A stretch of DNA of 64,000 bases from Thalassotalea_H sp040779345 (GTDB taxonomy: Bacteria; Pseudomonadota; Gammaproteobacteria; Enterobacterales; Alteromonadaceae): NCBI GenBank assembly GCA_040779345.1, contig JBFONU010000002.1, forward strand, positions 248,001 through 312,000, written 5' to 3'. How positions within the stretch are numbered: the first letter of the stretch is position 1; each line of letters begins with the position of its first letter. Below, in pieces: positions 33,972-42,326 of this stretch. The notes under the pieces were generated by a model. The model was not told the DNA's origin and did no database searches. It saw nothing but the letters and a program-made list of their open reading frames with translations. A program made the position numbers and the translations under genes.

Positions 33972-35723
33972 TTATTTTTGTTGGTTAATCCAATCTTTGG
34001 TTAACTCTTCGAGCAATGCCATAGGTAAACTGCCATTTTTTAGCATGTGGTCGTGAAATTGACGAATGTTAAATTCAGCGCCAAGTTCTTTTTCAGCCAA
34101 AGCGCGCAGTTGTCTAATTTTGATTTCCCCTATCTTGTAAGAAAGCGCTTGTGCTGGCCAACTGATATAACGATCAATTTGCGCGATAACATCCGCCATG
34201 CTTAATGCGGTATTTTCGGCTAAAAAATCAATCGCTTGCTGACGTGACCAACCTTTTGCATGAATGCCGGTATCAACGACTAATCGACAAGCACGCCATG
34301 CCTCATACGTTAAACGACCAAAATCACTGTATGGGTCTTGATAAAAGCCCATTTCTTTACCTAAACGTTCTGAATATAATCCCCAACCTTCACCATATGC
34401 TGCGTGGTATAAGGTTTTTCTAAATTCTGCCATGTCAACTTCTTGTGCAATTGCGCTTTGAAAATGATGACCGGGCTCTCCTTCATGAAATGTTAATGCT
34501 TCGAGAGTATATAACGGCTGACTTTCTAAATTTTTGGTATCTAAAAAATAAGTCCCAGAGGTTGTACCGCTTCCATCTGAAGCAACATAATAAGCGCCAC
34601 CATTTGGTGCGGGTTTTATATCAAAGGTTTGTCTGGGTAAATTAGAGAACCATTTAGGCAATTGCGCTGCCATTTTACGAGTAATGTAACTGGCTTTTTC
34701 GAGCAAGTCTCGTTCGGTTGTGGTATAAAATTTTTCGTCGGTACGTAAAAATTCAATGAAAGACTTAAAGTCACCGGTAAAACCTACATCTTTAATAATC
34801 GTCTGCATTTCATGGCGAATACGCTTCACTTCGTCTAATCCAAGCTGATGAATTTCATCAGCAGACAATTGCGTTGTGGTGTAAAATTCAATTAAGTATT
34901 TATAGTAATCTTTGCCACCTGCTAACTCGCTGATCCCAGCTTTTTTGCGACAATTTGTTATATATTCTTGGGTAAAAAATTTATAGAATTTTTTGTACTC
35001 CGGAATGACTGCCGTTTTGATTAGTCTTGAGCCTTCATCAATAAAACGTTGCTTATCTTGTGCTGAAATGTTGCTAGGCATATTAGCGAAAGGCGCATAA
35101 AAAACACTTTGTTTGATATCATCCACTAGATGCTTTTTTATGCCCTTGTGATAATTTTTAAAGCTTTCGCAATAATGCACATGTTCCGATGCTATCGCTT
35201 CTTTTAAATTAACAATATGCTCTTGGTTATAACGTGGAAAATCTGCCAAGCTGATTAAGTAATTCTGATAATCTTGAGGCGTTAAAAATGACATATTTGC
35301 CGGAGCACCAGCAAAATAACTGTCAAAACCTGAGTAATAATTTAGTGGATATAAATGGTCAAGTTGTTGATAACTGTTTGCTTCAGTTTGGCGTTCATAT
35401 TTGAATAAACGGTAAGTGATTTGGTCTTTGGCAGATAAATCATTTAAATTAATTTTTGCTAGTCGTTGTAATAACTCACTATTGTATTTTTCACGGCGTT
35501 CGCGTCCTTTTTTTGACATGTCAGGTAACTTACCATTCATGCGAAAAGCATCAGGGTCTTTACGGAAAAATATTTGTTCTTTGTTCGCGGTTTGCCAGTG
35601 TTCGTCTATGAGTTGATTAAACGCTTTTGTGGCACTTGTGTCAGTTGCTTGAGTAGAAAAACTTAAGCTAAAAACAACTGAAATCAATAGCGTGAGCCAT
35701 GTTTTTATTTGATTTTTATGCAT
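33972..35723 (-). CDS. DUF885 family exported metallopeptidase-like protein
   Basis: A 583-residue protein with a signal peptide (residues 1-26, ending TQA). The DUF885 core includes the metal-binding motif HEGEPGHH starting at His413, together with EGWGLYSERLG and the later SYKIGEIKIRQLR motif. Members of this family resemble metallocarboxypeptidases, but most have no tested activity. It is probably periplasmic or secreted and may digest peptides. GAAGG lies upstream of the ATG. It converges with no partner and is first of a minus-strand group with the TPR-like and cytochrome genes. Confidence 0.85.
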   Translation of the reverse strand: MHKNQIKTWLTLLISVVFSLSFSTQATDTSATKAFNQLIDEHWQTANKEQIFFRKDPDAFRMNGKLPDMSKKGRERREKYNSELLQRLAKINLNDLSAKDQITYRLFKYERQTEANSYQQLDHLYPLNYYSGFDSYFAGAPANMSFLTPQDYQNYLISLADFPRYNQEHIVNLKEAIASEHVHYCESFKNYHKGIKKHLVDDIKQSVFYAPFANMPSNISAQDKQRFIDEGSRLIKTAVIPEYKKFYKFFTQEYITNCRKKAGISELAGGKDYYKYLIEFYTTTQLSADEIHQLGLDEVKRIRHEMQTIIKDVGFTGDFKSFIEFLRTDEKFYTTTERDLLEKASYITRKMAAQLPKWFSNLPRQTFDIKPAPNGGAYYVASDGSGTTSGTYFLDTKNLESQPLYTLEALTFHEGEPGHHFQSAIAQEVDMAEFRKTLYHAAYGEGWGLYSERLGKEMGFYQDPYSDFGRLTYEAWRACRLVVDTGIHAKGWSRQQAIDFLAENTALSMADVIAQIDRYISWPAQALSYKIGEIKIRQLRALAEKELGAEFNIRQFHDHMLKNGSLPMALLEELTKDWINQQK

Positions 35724-35878
35724 GATGATAAACCTTCGAGGGTGTGATTAGTTATTATTGTTACCGCAATTATATGGTAATTTTGAAAAATAATCGCTGC
35801 GCTTTATTTGTTAGTTTCGTATGATGTGTAATAGGTTATTATTTTGCCAACAAGGCAAACTATTTTAGGGTGGATTAT

Positions 35879-36373
35879 ATGATAAAGTTTTCTCGTGCGG
35901 GGTGGAATAATGTCATTATTTTTGCCGTGTTGGGCTTTATTTTATTGATCAATGCGACACATGATAATGTATTTACTTCTGCATCTTCTGATATTGACAC
36001 GCAACAAGGGACACCTATTTTAGGCACTAATGCCGTCATTTTAACGCTCACTATTAATCAGCAAATTAAAATAGAGCGTATTGGTAAAACTTGGCGTGCA
36101 GTTCCCTCCAATATCCAAGGGCAAGCACTAGAACAAATGATGTTAACGTGGCAGCAAACGGTTGGTAGTCAAATAGATGCGCCTGCTGATATAGACCATC
36201 AGCTTGCGCTTATTGTGAGTGTTGAGTTAGCGGGGCAAGTTCAACCGCTTGTGTTAAGTTTACATGTGATGTCTGATGAGTTGTTAGTGTTTAATCATCT
36301 GCACGAACAATGGGTGTCATTACCGATGCCAATCTATGCTCAATTATTACCTGCTCAAGTATTTGGTGACTAA
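35879..36373 (+). CDS. Membrane-anchored protein of unknown function
   Basis: A 164-residue protein. Residues about 13-30 (VIIFAVLGFILLI region) form one membrane helix; the rest is probably periplasmic and contains two beta-rich patches (AVILTLTINQQIKIERIG and a C-terminal QPLVLSLHV stretch). The start was placed at the ATG at 35879 behind AGGGTGGA; the GTG three codons earlier overlaps that site. It is followed at 26 bp by the ATP-grasp gene, suggesting co-transcription. Family not recognised. Confidence 0.7.
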   Translation: MIKFSRAGWNNVIIFAVLGFILLINATHDNVFTSASSDIDTQQGTPILGTNAVILTLTINQQIKIERIGKTWRAVPSNIQGQALEQMMLTWQQTVGSQIDAPADIDHQLALIVSVELAGQVQPLVLSLHVMSDELLVFNHLHEQWVSLPMPIYAQLLPAQVFGD

Positions 36374-36399
36374 GCGTCAGTTATTTTTAGGAAAGTAAA

Positions 36400-37302
36400 A
36401 TGAAATTATGTGCCATTTTGTCAATGGATTGTTTAGATGATTTTGAAGCGTATGACAATTTAATTGTCCCCCATTTATTAACACTTGGTTGGCAAGTTGA
36501 AGTGATTTCTTGGCGAGCAAAAAATGTTGATTGGGGTAAATACCAAGCGGTGATCATTCGTACGCCATGGGATTACCAAGAAGATGCCTCGGCATTTTTA
36601 CACGTGCTTAATAATATCGAGCAATCATCAGCACATCTGGAAAATAGCTTAGCGATTGTCCGCTGGAATATTGATAAAATTTATCTGCAAGACTTAGCAA
36701 AGCTCGACGTTAATTTAGTACCTACACTTTGGCGAGCACGCTTACACACTGAAGATTCGATTACCGCCGACGATTTACACCAATACTTTTCTCACTTTCA
36801 AGCAGAGCAAATTGTTTTAAAGCCAAGAATCAGTGCAAATGCAGATAATACCTTTTGGCTATCAAAAGAAAATGCTCAGCAGCACTTGCTGGAGATGAAT
36901 AGCGCGTTTGAAACGCGTGATTTTATGATCCAGCCTTTTATGTCGCACATTTTAAGTGAAGGCGAATATTCATTATTTTATTTTAATGGTCAATATAGTC
37001 ATGCCATATTAAAAACACCTAAAGCGAATGATTTTCGTGTGCAGGAAGAGCATGGCGGCCGGTTAACAACTATTGAACCGGAAGCTTCACTTGTTGAACA
37101 TGCCAACCTTTGTATGAAAGCGATCAGCCAGTTACATCAAATACCGCTTTATGCACGAGTAGATTTTGTTCGCCATCAAGATGGCTTTGCTTTGATGGAA
37201 GCTGAACTAATAGAACCATCTTTATACTTTAATATGGACGACGAATCGCCAGCACGTTTTGCCAAAGCCTTTGATAACCGTATGAATAAACTGGCTTTAT
37301 AA
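36400..37302 (+). CDS. ATP-grasp ligase (DcsG/RimK-like)
   Basis: A 300-residue ATP-grasp protein. It has the N-terminal RTPWDYQED motif, VRWNIDKIYLQDLAK and the metal/ATP-binding end ALMEAELIEPSLYF, with a QPFM segment in the middle. The combination resembles the O-ureido-serine cyclo-ligase (DcsG) and RimK-like subfamily, which join a carboxylate to an amine using ATP. Start ATG follows AGGAAAG. It lies between a membrane protein of unknown function and mutM, with 18 bp to mutM. The substrate is unknown; an amino-acid or peptide ligase is the reasonable guess. Confidence 0.8.
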   Translation: MKLCAILSMDCLDDFEAYDNLIVPHLLTLGWQVEVISWRAKNVDWGKYQAVIIRTPWDYQEDASAFLHVLNNIEQSSAHLENSLAIVRWNIDKIYLQDLAKLDVNLVPTLWRARLHTEDSITADDLHQYFSHFQAEQIVLKPRISANADNTFWLSKENAQQHLLEMNSAFETRDFMIQPFMSHILSEGEYSLFYFNGQYSHAILKTPKANDFRVQEEHGGRLTTIEPEASLVEHANLCMKAISQLHQIPLYARVDFVRHQDGFALMEAELIEPSLYFNMDDESPARFAKAFDNRMNKLAL

Positions 37303-37320
37303 CTAAAAAGAATCATTAAA

Positions 37321-38136
37321 ATGCCTGAATTACCCGAAGTAGAAGTTTGTCGTTTAGGCATTACGCCTCATATTATTCATAAAAAAATTACTCAGGTGGT
37401 GGTACGTCATAAGCAATTGCGCTGGCCTATTCCGGATGAAGTGCAAAGCTTGGTAGGGCATGAAGTTTTATCGGTTGAACGGCGGTCAAAATATTTACTC
37501 ATCAAAGTGACCCACGGTACACTCGTGCTTCATTTAGGCATGTCAGGCACCATACGAGTGATTGACGCTAATACGCCCGTCGCTAAGCATGACCATTTTG
37601 ACTTAGTCTTTGAACATCAAAAAGCGTTACGGTTAAACGATCCGCGTCGTTTTGGTGCTGTTTTATGGTTTGCTGATCACCATGATGCACAAGGTATTTT
37701 AGCTAAGCTGGGTCCTGAGCCATTAAGTGAAGATTTTGCCCATGGCTATTTGTTTCATAAAGCTAAAAATAGAAAAGTCCCGATTAAAACTTTTTTAATG
37801 TCTAATCCTGTAGTGGTCGGCGTTGGTAATATTTATGCGAATGAAGCTTTGTTTAAAGCGGGGATTATGCCTACTGCATTAGCGGGGAGTTTATCTGAAC
37901 AACGGTTAAACACTTTAACCGATATTATTAAAAAAGTATTAGAAGATGCCATTGAGCAAGGCGGCACCACGTTAAAAGACTTCACTCAAGCAGATGGTCG
38001 CCCCGGTTATTTTGCTCAAAAACTACAAGTGTATGGTCGGGCGGGGAAAAAATGTTTCAGATGTGATGAAGTCTTAGAAGAAATTCGCCAGTCAAATCGC
38101 AGCTCAGTTTTTTGCCCAAGCTGTCAGCAAAACTGA
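37321..38136 (+). CDS. mutM: Formamidopyrimidine-DNA glycosylase
   Basis: A 271-residue glycosylase of the usual length. It begins MPELPEVEV with the catalytic Pro2 and Glu3, contains RRSKYLLI with the beta-elimination Lys, and ends with a zinc finger of four cysteines (CFRC and CPSC near residues 246-270). It removes oxidised purines such as 8-oxoguanine from DNA and nicks the site. It lies 18 bp after the ATP-grasp gene and converges on the XRE-regulator gene with only 7 bp between the stops. Confidence 0.97.
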   Translation: MPELPEVEVCRLGITPHIIHKKITQVVVRHKQLRWPIPDEVQSLVGHEVLSVERRSKYLLIKVTHGTLVLHLGMSGTIRVIDANTPVAKHDHFDLVFEHQKALRLNDPRRFGAVLWFADHHDAQGILAKLGPEPLSEDFAHGYLFHKAKNRKVPIKTFLMSNPVVVGVGNIYANEALFKAGIMPTALAGSLSEQRLNTLTDIIKKVLEDAIEQGGTTLKDFTQADGRPGYFAQKLQVYGRAGKKCFRCDEVLEEIRQSNRSSVFCPSCQQN

Positions 38137-38143
38137 TCATTGC

Positions 38144-38698
38144 TTATTGGTAGGCAACAAAAAAAGTTCCTTGTACTAACTCGCCAAATCTATTCTCAAA
38201 GCGGTGGGGAAGATTCGCATTGAATGTGATTGCATTTCCTGCTTCGACATAAATGAGTTGTGAAGCTAAATGAACTGCTAGTGTTCCGCTATCCACCCAT
38301 AAATATTTGTTTGCTCCATTGGTCGAATTAGCGGCAAATGCTGTTTTCCCATATTTAACAAAGTAGAAGCGATAAAAGTCAGCAGGCGAAGAAGCCGACT
38401 TACTCATGAGTTGATGGCAAACAAATGAGCTGTTTTTTTTGCTGACAATATTTTGCTTCGATGGCGAGAGTATATTGACCTCTTGCGAGCCAACAGGAGG
38501 TTTAACAAAGTCTTCTAAACTTATATTCATGGCCTTGGCAAGCTTTGACAGTACAACGATCGTTGGGCTTTTTTGGCCACTTTCTATTTGAGAAATCATC
38601 GAGCGACTAACGCTTGAACGATCGGCTAACGATTGAAGCGTTTCTTGGTTAGCTTGTCGATAGCTGCGAATGAATGAACCTAAGTAATCAAATTCCAT
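38144..38698 (-). CDS. XRE-family regulator with a C-terminal cupin domain
   Basis: A 184-residue regulator. Residues 6-62 are an HTH of the XRE type (LQSLADRSSVSRSMISQIESGQKSPT). The C-terminal half (about 85-184) is a cupin-like sensor domain with LWVDSGTLAVHL, EAGNAITFNANLPHRFENR. GAGGA eight bases before the ATG supports the start. It is divergent from an SDR gene 110 bp away, so it probably controls that gene and itself. Ligand unknown. Confidence 0.9.
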   Translation of the reverse strand: MEFDYLGSFIRSYRQANQETLQSLADRSSVSRSMISQIESGQKSPTIVVLSKLAKAMNISLEDFVKPPVGSQEVNILSPSKQNIVSKKNSSFVCHQLMSKSASSPADFYRFYFVKYGKTAFAANSTNGANKYLWVDSGTLAVHLASQLIYVEAGNAITFNANLPHRFENRFGELVQGTFFVAYQ

Positions 38699-38716
38699 TT
38701 CATTATTCCTCTATAG

Positions 38717-38729
38717 TGGATTAATTCCA
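38717..38729. promoter_or_regulatory. Candidate operator between the XRE regulator and SDR genes
   Basis: TGGATTAATTCCA is an imperfect inverted repeat (TGGA arms with a 5-bp centre) 19 bp before the regulator start codon and about 80 bp before the SDR start. It is the best palindrome in this short divergent region. Confidence 0.35.
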
Positions 38730-38807
38730 TCATAAGGTTTTTTAAAATAAAAGGGAAGGCTAATATGATGTGACTAACATACTCATATTTGTACTAAGGA
38801 AAAGAAT

Positions 38808-39554
38808 ATGTCTGATGAAAATAAAGTTGTTGCTATCACCGGTGGAAATTCAGGAATTGGTTTAGCCATTGCGCAGTTGTTTTTAAATCGGGGTTATAAA
38901 GTGGCAATTTTTGCTCGTTCAATTGAACGAATGGAACAATTCAAACAAGCCTCTCCTGATGATATTTTTATTTATTCTGGCGATGTATGTCGAGCTGATC
39001 ACCTTGAAGACTTCTATTTTCGGTGTGCACAAAAGTGGGGCAACATTGATACTGTTATTGCTAATGCGGGCGTTGCCATACCTGAAAACATTCAAGCTAT
39101 CACAGAAGAAAGTTTTGATAAAAGTGTAAATATTAACTTCAAAGGGGTTTTCTTTACGGTACAAAAATCACTTAACTATCTAAAAGAAGGCAGCTCAATT
39201 GTACTTATTTCTTCAATTCAAGCGCAACGAGGGGCTGGTATCTGGTCTGTTTATGGGGCAACAAAAGCGGCCGTGAGATCGTTAGCGCGGTCATTTGCAC
39301 AAGAGTTGGCGGGAAGAGAGATCAGAGTGAACGCTTTGTCTCCTGGCGTTACAGAAACCCCTATATTAGATAAATTTGGTTTTGAAGAAGATAATCTAAA
39401 AGGGATAATAAAACAGGTAAGTGAAAATACGCCTTTAGGGCGCCTTGGCAAGCCCATTGAAGTTGCAAGAGCTGCGCTATTTCTAGCATCAGATGATGCA
39501 TCATTTATTACGGGGAGTGATTTACAGGTCGATGGCGGTCTTGCTCAAATTTAG
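38808..39554 (+). CDS. SDR family NAD(P)-dependent oxidoreductase
   Basis: A 248-residue short-chain dehydrogenase. The cofactor loop TGGNSGIGLA lies at residues 10-19, NAGVA near 83, the catalytic Ser in LISSIQAQ near 132 and the Tyr/Lys pair in VYGATKAA near 148-155. The C-terminal ITGSDLQVDGGL is typical. It oxidises or reduces a hydroxyl/carbonyl on an unknown substrate. AAGGAAAAG precedes the ATG. It is divergent from an XRE-cupin regulator. Confidence 0.9.
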   Translation: MSDENKVVAITGGNSGIGLAIAQLFLNRGYKVAIFARSIERMEQFKQASPDDIFIYSGDVCRADHLEDFYFRCAQKWGNIDTVIANAGVAIPENIQAITEESFDKSVNINFKGVFFTVQKSLNYLKEGSSIVLISSIQAQRGAGIWSVYGATKAAVRSLARSFAQELAGREIRVNALSPGVTETPILDKFGFEEDNLKGIIKQVSENTPLGRLGKPIEVARAALFLASDDASFITGSDLQVDGGLAQI

Positions 39555-39576
39555 GAGTGAATAATAGCTAAACGAT

Positions 39577-40026
39577 TTACTGATGGCTTTTTTCCTTCTG
39601 CTGGTCATCTTTATTTATCGCACTGATCTCAACAACTTGCTGTTTATTCAACGGATAAATAGCTTTTATTCTACAGGTTACTTCTGGATATTCGTTAGTT
39701 GCAATAGTGTCATAGTTTGCATGGAGTGTTGAATTTGTTAAGCGATTCAAAATAATTGCGTGTGCCCAGCGAAGCCCCGGACAATAACTGCGTAACTCGA
39801 GTAAATATTGTTGTTTAGGAGATGAAGATATTATTAAAAACTCATCGGTTAAACTATTCCAGCCATGAAATTTGAAGGATGAAATTTTATTGATACTTTC
39901 AATTTCATTCACTTTGATATAGTCAATAAAGGCTAGGCTTTTCTCTTTGAGAGAGGCGCTACTGTTGTTCGAACACGCACTGAACAATAATAAACTTAAC
40001 AGTAGGGAGAGTAGTAATTTCATCAT
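39577..40026 (-). CDS. DUF6491-like lipoprotein
   Basis: A 149-residue lipoprotein: a Leu-rich signal ends in LFSAC, so Cys18 is probably lipidated. The mature protein has the pattern WNSLTDEFLIISSSPKQQYLLEL and two later cysteines, as in the DUF6491 family of small lipoproteins. It would sit in the periplasm or outer membrane. Function unknown. It converges with the SDR gene. Confidence 0.7.
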   Translation of the reverse strand: MMKLLLSLLLSLLLFSACSNNSSASLKEKSLAFIDYIKVNEIESINKISSFKFHGWNSLTDEFLIISSSPKQQYLLELRSYCPGLRWAHAIILNRLTNSTLHANYDTIATNEYPEVTCRIKAIYPLNKQQVVEISAINKDDQQKEKSHQ

Positions 40027-40086
40027 AACACCGTTGCTAAACTAAACCTGAGTAAATGAATCCTAATACATGTGCACTTAGATCAG

Positions 40087-40119
40087 TGACTATCATTAAT
40101 ATTAGCGCAATGATAGTCA
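40087..40119. repeat. Perfect 11-bp hairpin between coaD and a lipoprotein gene
   Basis: TGACTATCATT and AATGATAGTCA (40087-40097 and 40109-40119) pair fully across an 11-nt loop. It lies past the coaD stop on the minus strand, without a clear T-run. Confidence 0.6.
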
Positions 40120-40170
40120 TTTAACTATGAGTAATTTGTCAGCTAAGTCGTTATCCAAGGAATTATTGGG

Positions 40171-40644
40171 CTATTTCTTTTCGAGTGCTTTTTGAACCAC
40201 TGGGTGTACAAATTGGCTAACGTCGCCATTATGCAAAGAGACTTCTTTGACCAATGTTGAAGAAATAAAAGAATTCCCCTCGGAAGGTGTGAGGAATACG
40301 CTTTCTAACTCAGGTGATAATCGACGATTCATATTGGCTAATTGAAACTCGTATTCAAAATCAGACACCGCACGTAAGCCTCTGATCAATACTTTTGCTT
40401 GGTTTTCTTTGGCAAAGTCGACTAACAAACCGCTAAACCCAACCACAGTCACATTGTCTAAATGCTTACTGGCTTCTTCGATCATAGCGACACGTTGCGC
40501 TAAGTCAAAACGAGGCTTTTTACTCGGGCTGGCGGCAACACCCACAATGACTTCACCAAATAATCGGCTAGCGCGTTCAATAAGGTCGGTATGACCGTTA
40601 GTCACGGGGTCGAATGTTCCAGGGTAAATTGCTTTAACAGTCAT
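40171..40644 (-). CDS. coaD: Phosphopantetheine adenylyltransferase
   Basis: A 157-residue protein with the nucleotidyltransferase motif AIYPGTFDPVTNGH at residues 5-18 and the second motif EGNSFISSTLVKEV near residue 124. It makes dephospho-CoA from phosphopantetheine and ATP. The ATG at 40644 is taken as the start because it gives the standard length; a longer frame upstream has no family similarity. It is divergent from a TetR-type regulator. Confidence 0.97.
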   Translation of the reverse strand: MTVKAIYPGTFDPVTNGHTDLIERASRLFGEVIVGVAASPSKKPRFDLAQRVAMIEEASKHLDNVTVVGFSGLLVDFAKENQAKVLIRGLRAVSDFEYEFQLANMNRRLSPELESVFLTPSEGNSFISSTLVKEVSLHNGDVSQFVHPVVQKALEKK

Positions 40645-40710
40645 GATTGCTTCATTTGTTATATCACTATTTGAGCTATTGTAAGGGGTAGAATAAGCCG
40701 ATGACAACTA

Positions 40711-40729
40711 AGATAGTTTAATATTATCT
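40711..40729. promoter_or_regulatory. Candidate operator between coaD and the TetR regulator gene
   Basis: AGATAGTTTAATATTATCT is an imperfect 19-bp palindrome in the divergent region between coaD and the TetR-type gene. TetR proteins usually bind such sites; the pairing is inferred. Confidence 0.3.
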
Positions 40730-40834
40730 AAATAGAGGGTAAAACGTTAAAGTATTTACTCGAAAAAGGCTTTCAATCTAAGGAATTTTGATAGTATTAT
40801 AGGTAAATCGACTAATTAACTAGAAGTAATATGC

Positions 40835-41491
40835 ATGAAAACCCGTGATAAAATAATTCAAGCCAGTATCGAGTTATTTAATGAGCAAGGTGAACGTAAT
40901 GTCACCACTAATCATATTGCCGCTCATTTAAGTATTAGTCCGGGTAATTTGTATTACCATTTTCGTAATAAAGAAGACATTATTTTGTCGATTTATGAAG
41001 AGTATGCGCGAAACTTACTGCTCGATACCTTCCCTAAAGTTAACCCTGAAATGAAACCCCTTGATACCATCATTCTTTACATGGATGCGGTGTTTCAAGC
41101 ATTAATGAAGTTTCGCTTTTTTTACGCTAACTTACCCGTGTTATTGGCTAAAAACCCTTTATTGCATGAGAAATATGTTGAAGTGCAACATACCATTAGC
41201 AAACGTTTAAAAGAGATGTTAATTTCTTTACGTAATGCTGAAATGATGGAGTTTGACGACGAAGAATTGTCAGATATTGTCAGTATATTGCGATTAATTA
41301 ATACCTTTTGGCTAAGCTTTCACCAGACACAAAATGAAAATACAGACATTAATGACTCGGTGTTTTTAGACGGTGTATTGAAAATTTTAGTCTTGCTACG
41401 CCCATATATCACAGATTCAGCGAAGGCTGATTTTCTAGAAGCGCGTACTATGTATCAACAACGCCACAAAGACTCGCTCGTTAGTGCTTAA
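40835..41491 (+). CDS. TetR/AcrR family transcriptional regulator
   Basis: A 218-residue protein. The N-terminal HTH (residues about 5-52, IIQASIELFNEQGERNVTTNHIAAHLSISPGNLYYHFRNKEDI) is given here by its hallmark piece SPGNLYYHFRNKEDI and is unmistakable. The C-terminal ligand domain has no recognisable relative by eye. AGAAG precedes the ATG. Divergent from coaD, with a palindrome between them. Its target and ligand are unknown. Confidence 0.92.
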   Translation: MKTRDKIIQASIELFNEQGERNVTTNHIAAHLSISPGNLYYHFRNKEDIILSIYEEYARNLLLDTFPKVNPEMKPLDTIILYMDAVFQALMKFRFFYANLPVLLAKNPLLHEKYVEVQHTISKRLKEMLISLRNAEMMEFDDEELSDIVSILRLINTFWLSFHQTQNENTDINDSVFLDGVLKILVLLRPYITDSAKADFLEARTMYQQRHKDSLVSA

Positions 41492-41529
41492 CTCACTAGC
41501 AAAATTATAGTGTATAGATGTCGCTAAAC

Positions 41530-42273
41530 TTAAGCGACTAAATAGCTTTCAATAATTATTTGCCAATTATCTGCTTGCCAGTGAAAGGTGGGTAATCTTT
41601 TCTGCTCTTTATTGAATGAACGTAATAAGCGATCTAAATTGGCTTGTTGCCAAGCTTGGTCAGGGTTTCGTTGTTCTCCGCGGTCGAAGTCAATTAACCA
41701 CACCTTTTCATTGCTATCAATTAAAATGTTATGGGCGTTGAGATCATGGTGATAAATCCCTTGTTGGTGAAACGCTTTAATACAGCGACCAATTTTCTGC
41801 CATAATTCTGTTGAAAGGCTGTGCTTTGACATGAGGGCAACAAGGTCTTGTGCTTGAGTGATACGCGCCGTTAAAATATCTGCTTGATATATCAAACCCG
41901 ACCTTTTAATGCGATAGGCAATAGGTTTTGGGGCAGGTAGACCAAGAGCCGACAAGGTCTTCAATAAAGCAAACTCTTTAGCAGCACGGGTGTTTTCAAA
42001 CCCGGTAAATAAATAACTGTCATGAATGAGTTTACCGACTAATCCGCCACGATAATAATGGCGTAATACCCAATCATGGTGTAAATGTTGAATAAAATAC
42101 GTTGTACCACGACCTTGAGCAGTACCTGATATGGCATTTTGTTGTTGCCAATAGTCAGCGCAAAGCATGTTTGCTGTAAAATCATCGACGGCATTTTCGT
42201 CAAAACAACAATAAATATTGCCTTGTTGGACAATTTTTTCATGACAGGGTTTTACAATTGCCGAAGGGTTCAA
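41530..42273 (-). CDS. kdkA: 3-deoxy-D-manno-octulosonic acid kinase
   Basis: A 247-residue kinase of the KdkA/RfaP-like fold. The catalytic loop HHDLNAHNILI and the metal-binding WLIDFDRGEQR are present, as is the N-terminal GRGTTYFI that replaces the classical glycine loop. It phosphorylates position 4 of the single Kdo residue on lipid A, as in Haemophilus and Vibrio. TTG start. It is divergent from the GT9 glycosyltransferase and lies near waaA, which attaches the Kdo residue. Confidence 0.92.
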   Translation of the reverse strand: MNPSAIVKPCHEKIVQQGNIYCCFDENAVDDFTANMLCADYWQQQNAISGTAQGRGTTYFIQHLHHDWVLRHYYRGGLVGKLIHDSYLFTGFENTRAAKEFALLKTLSALGLPAPKPIAYRIKRSGLIYQADILTARITQAQDLVALMSKHSLSTELWQKIGRCIKAFHQQGIYHHDLNAHNILIDSNEKVWLIDFDRGEQRNPDQAWQQANLDRLLRSFNKEQKRLPTFHWQADNWQIIIESYLVA

Positions 42274-42326
42274 GATAATGCGCCTATTAAATTAATTTAT
42301 CAGTCAACTATTGTGGTGATTCTTCT

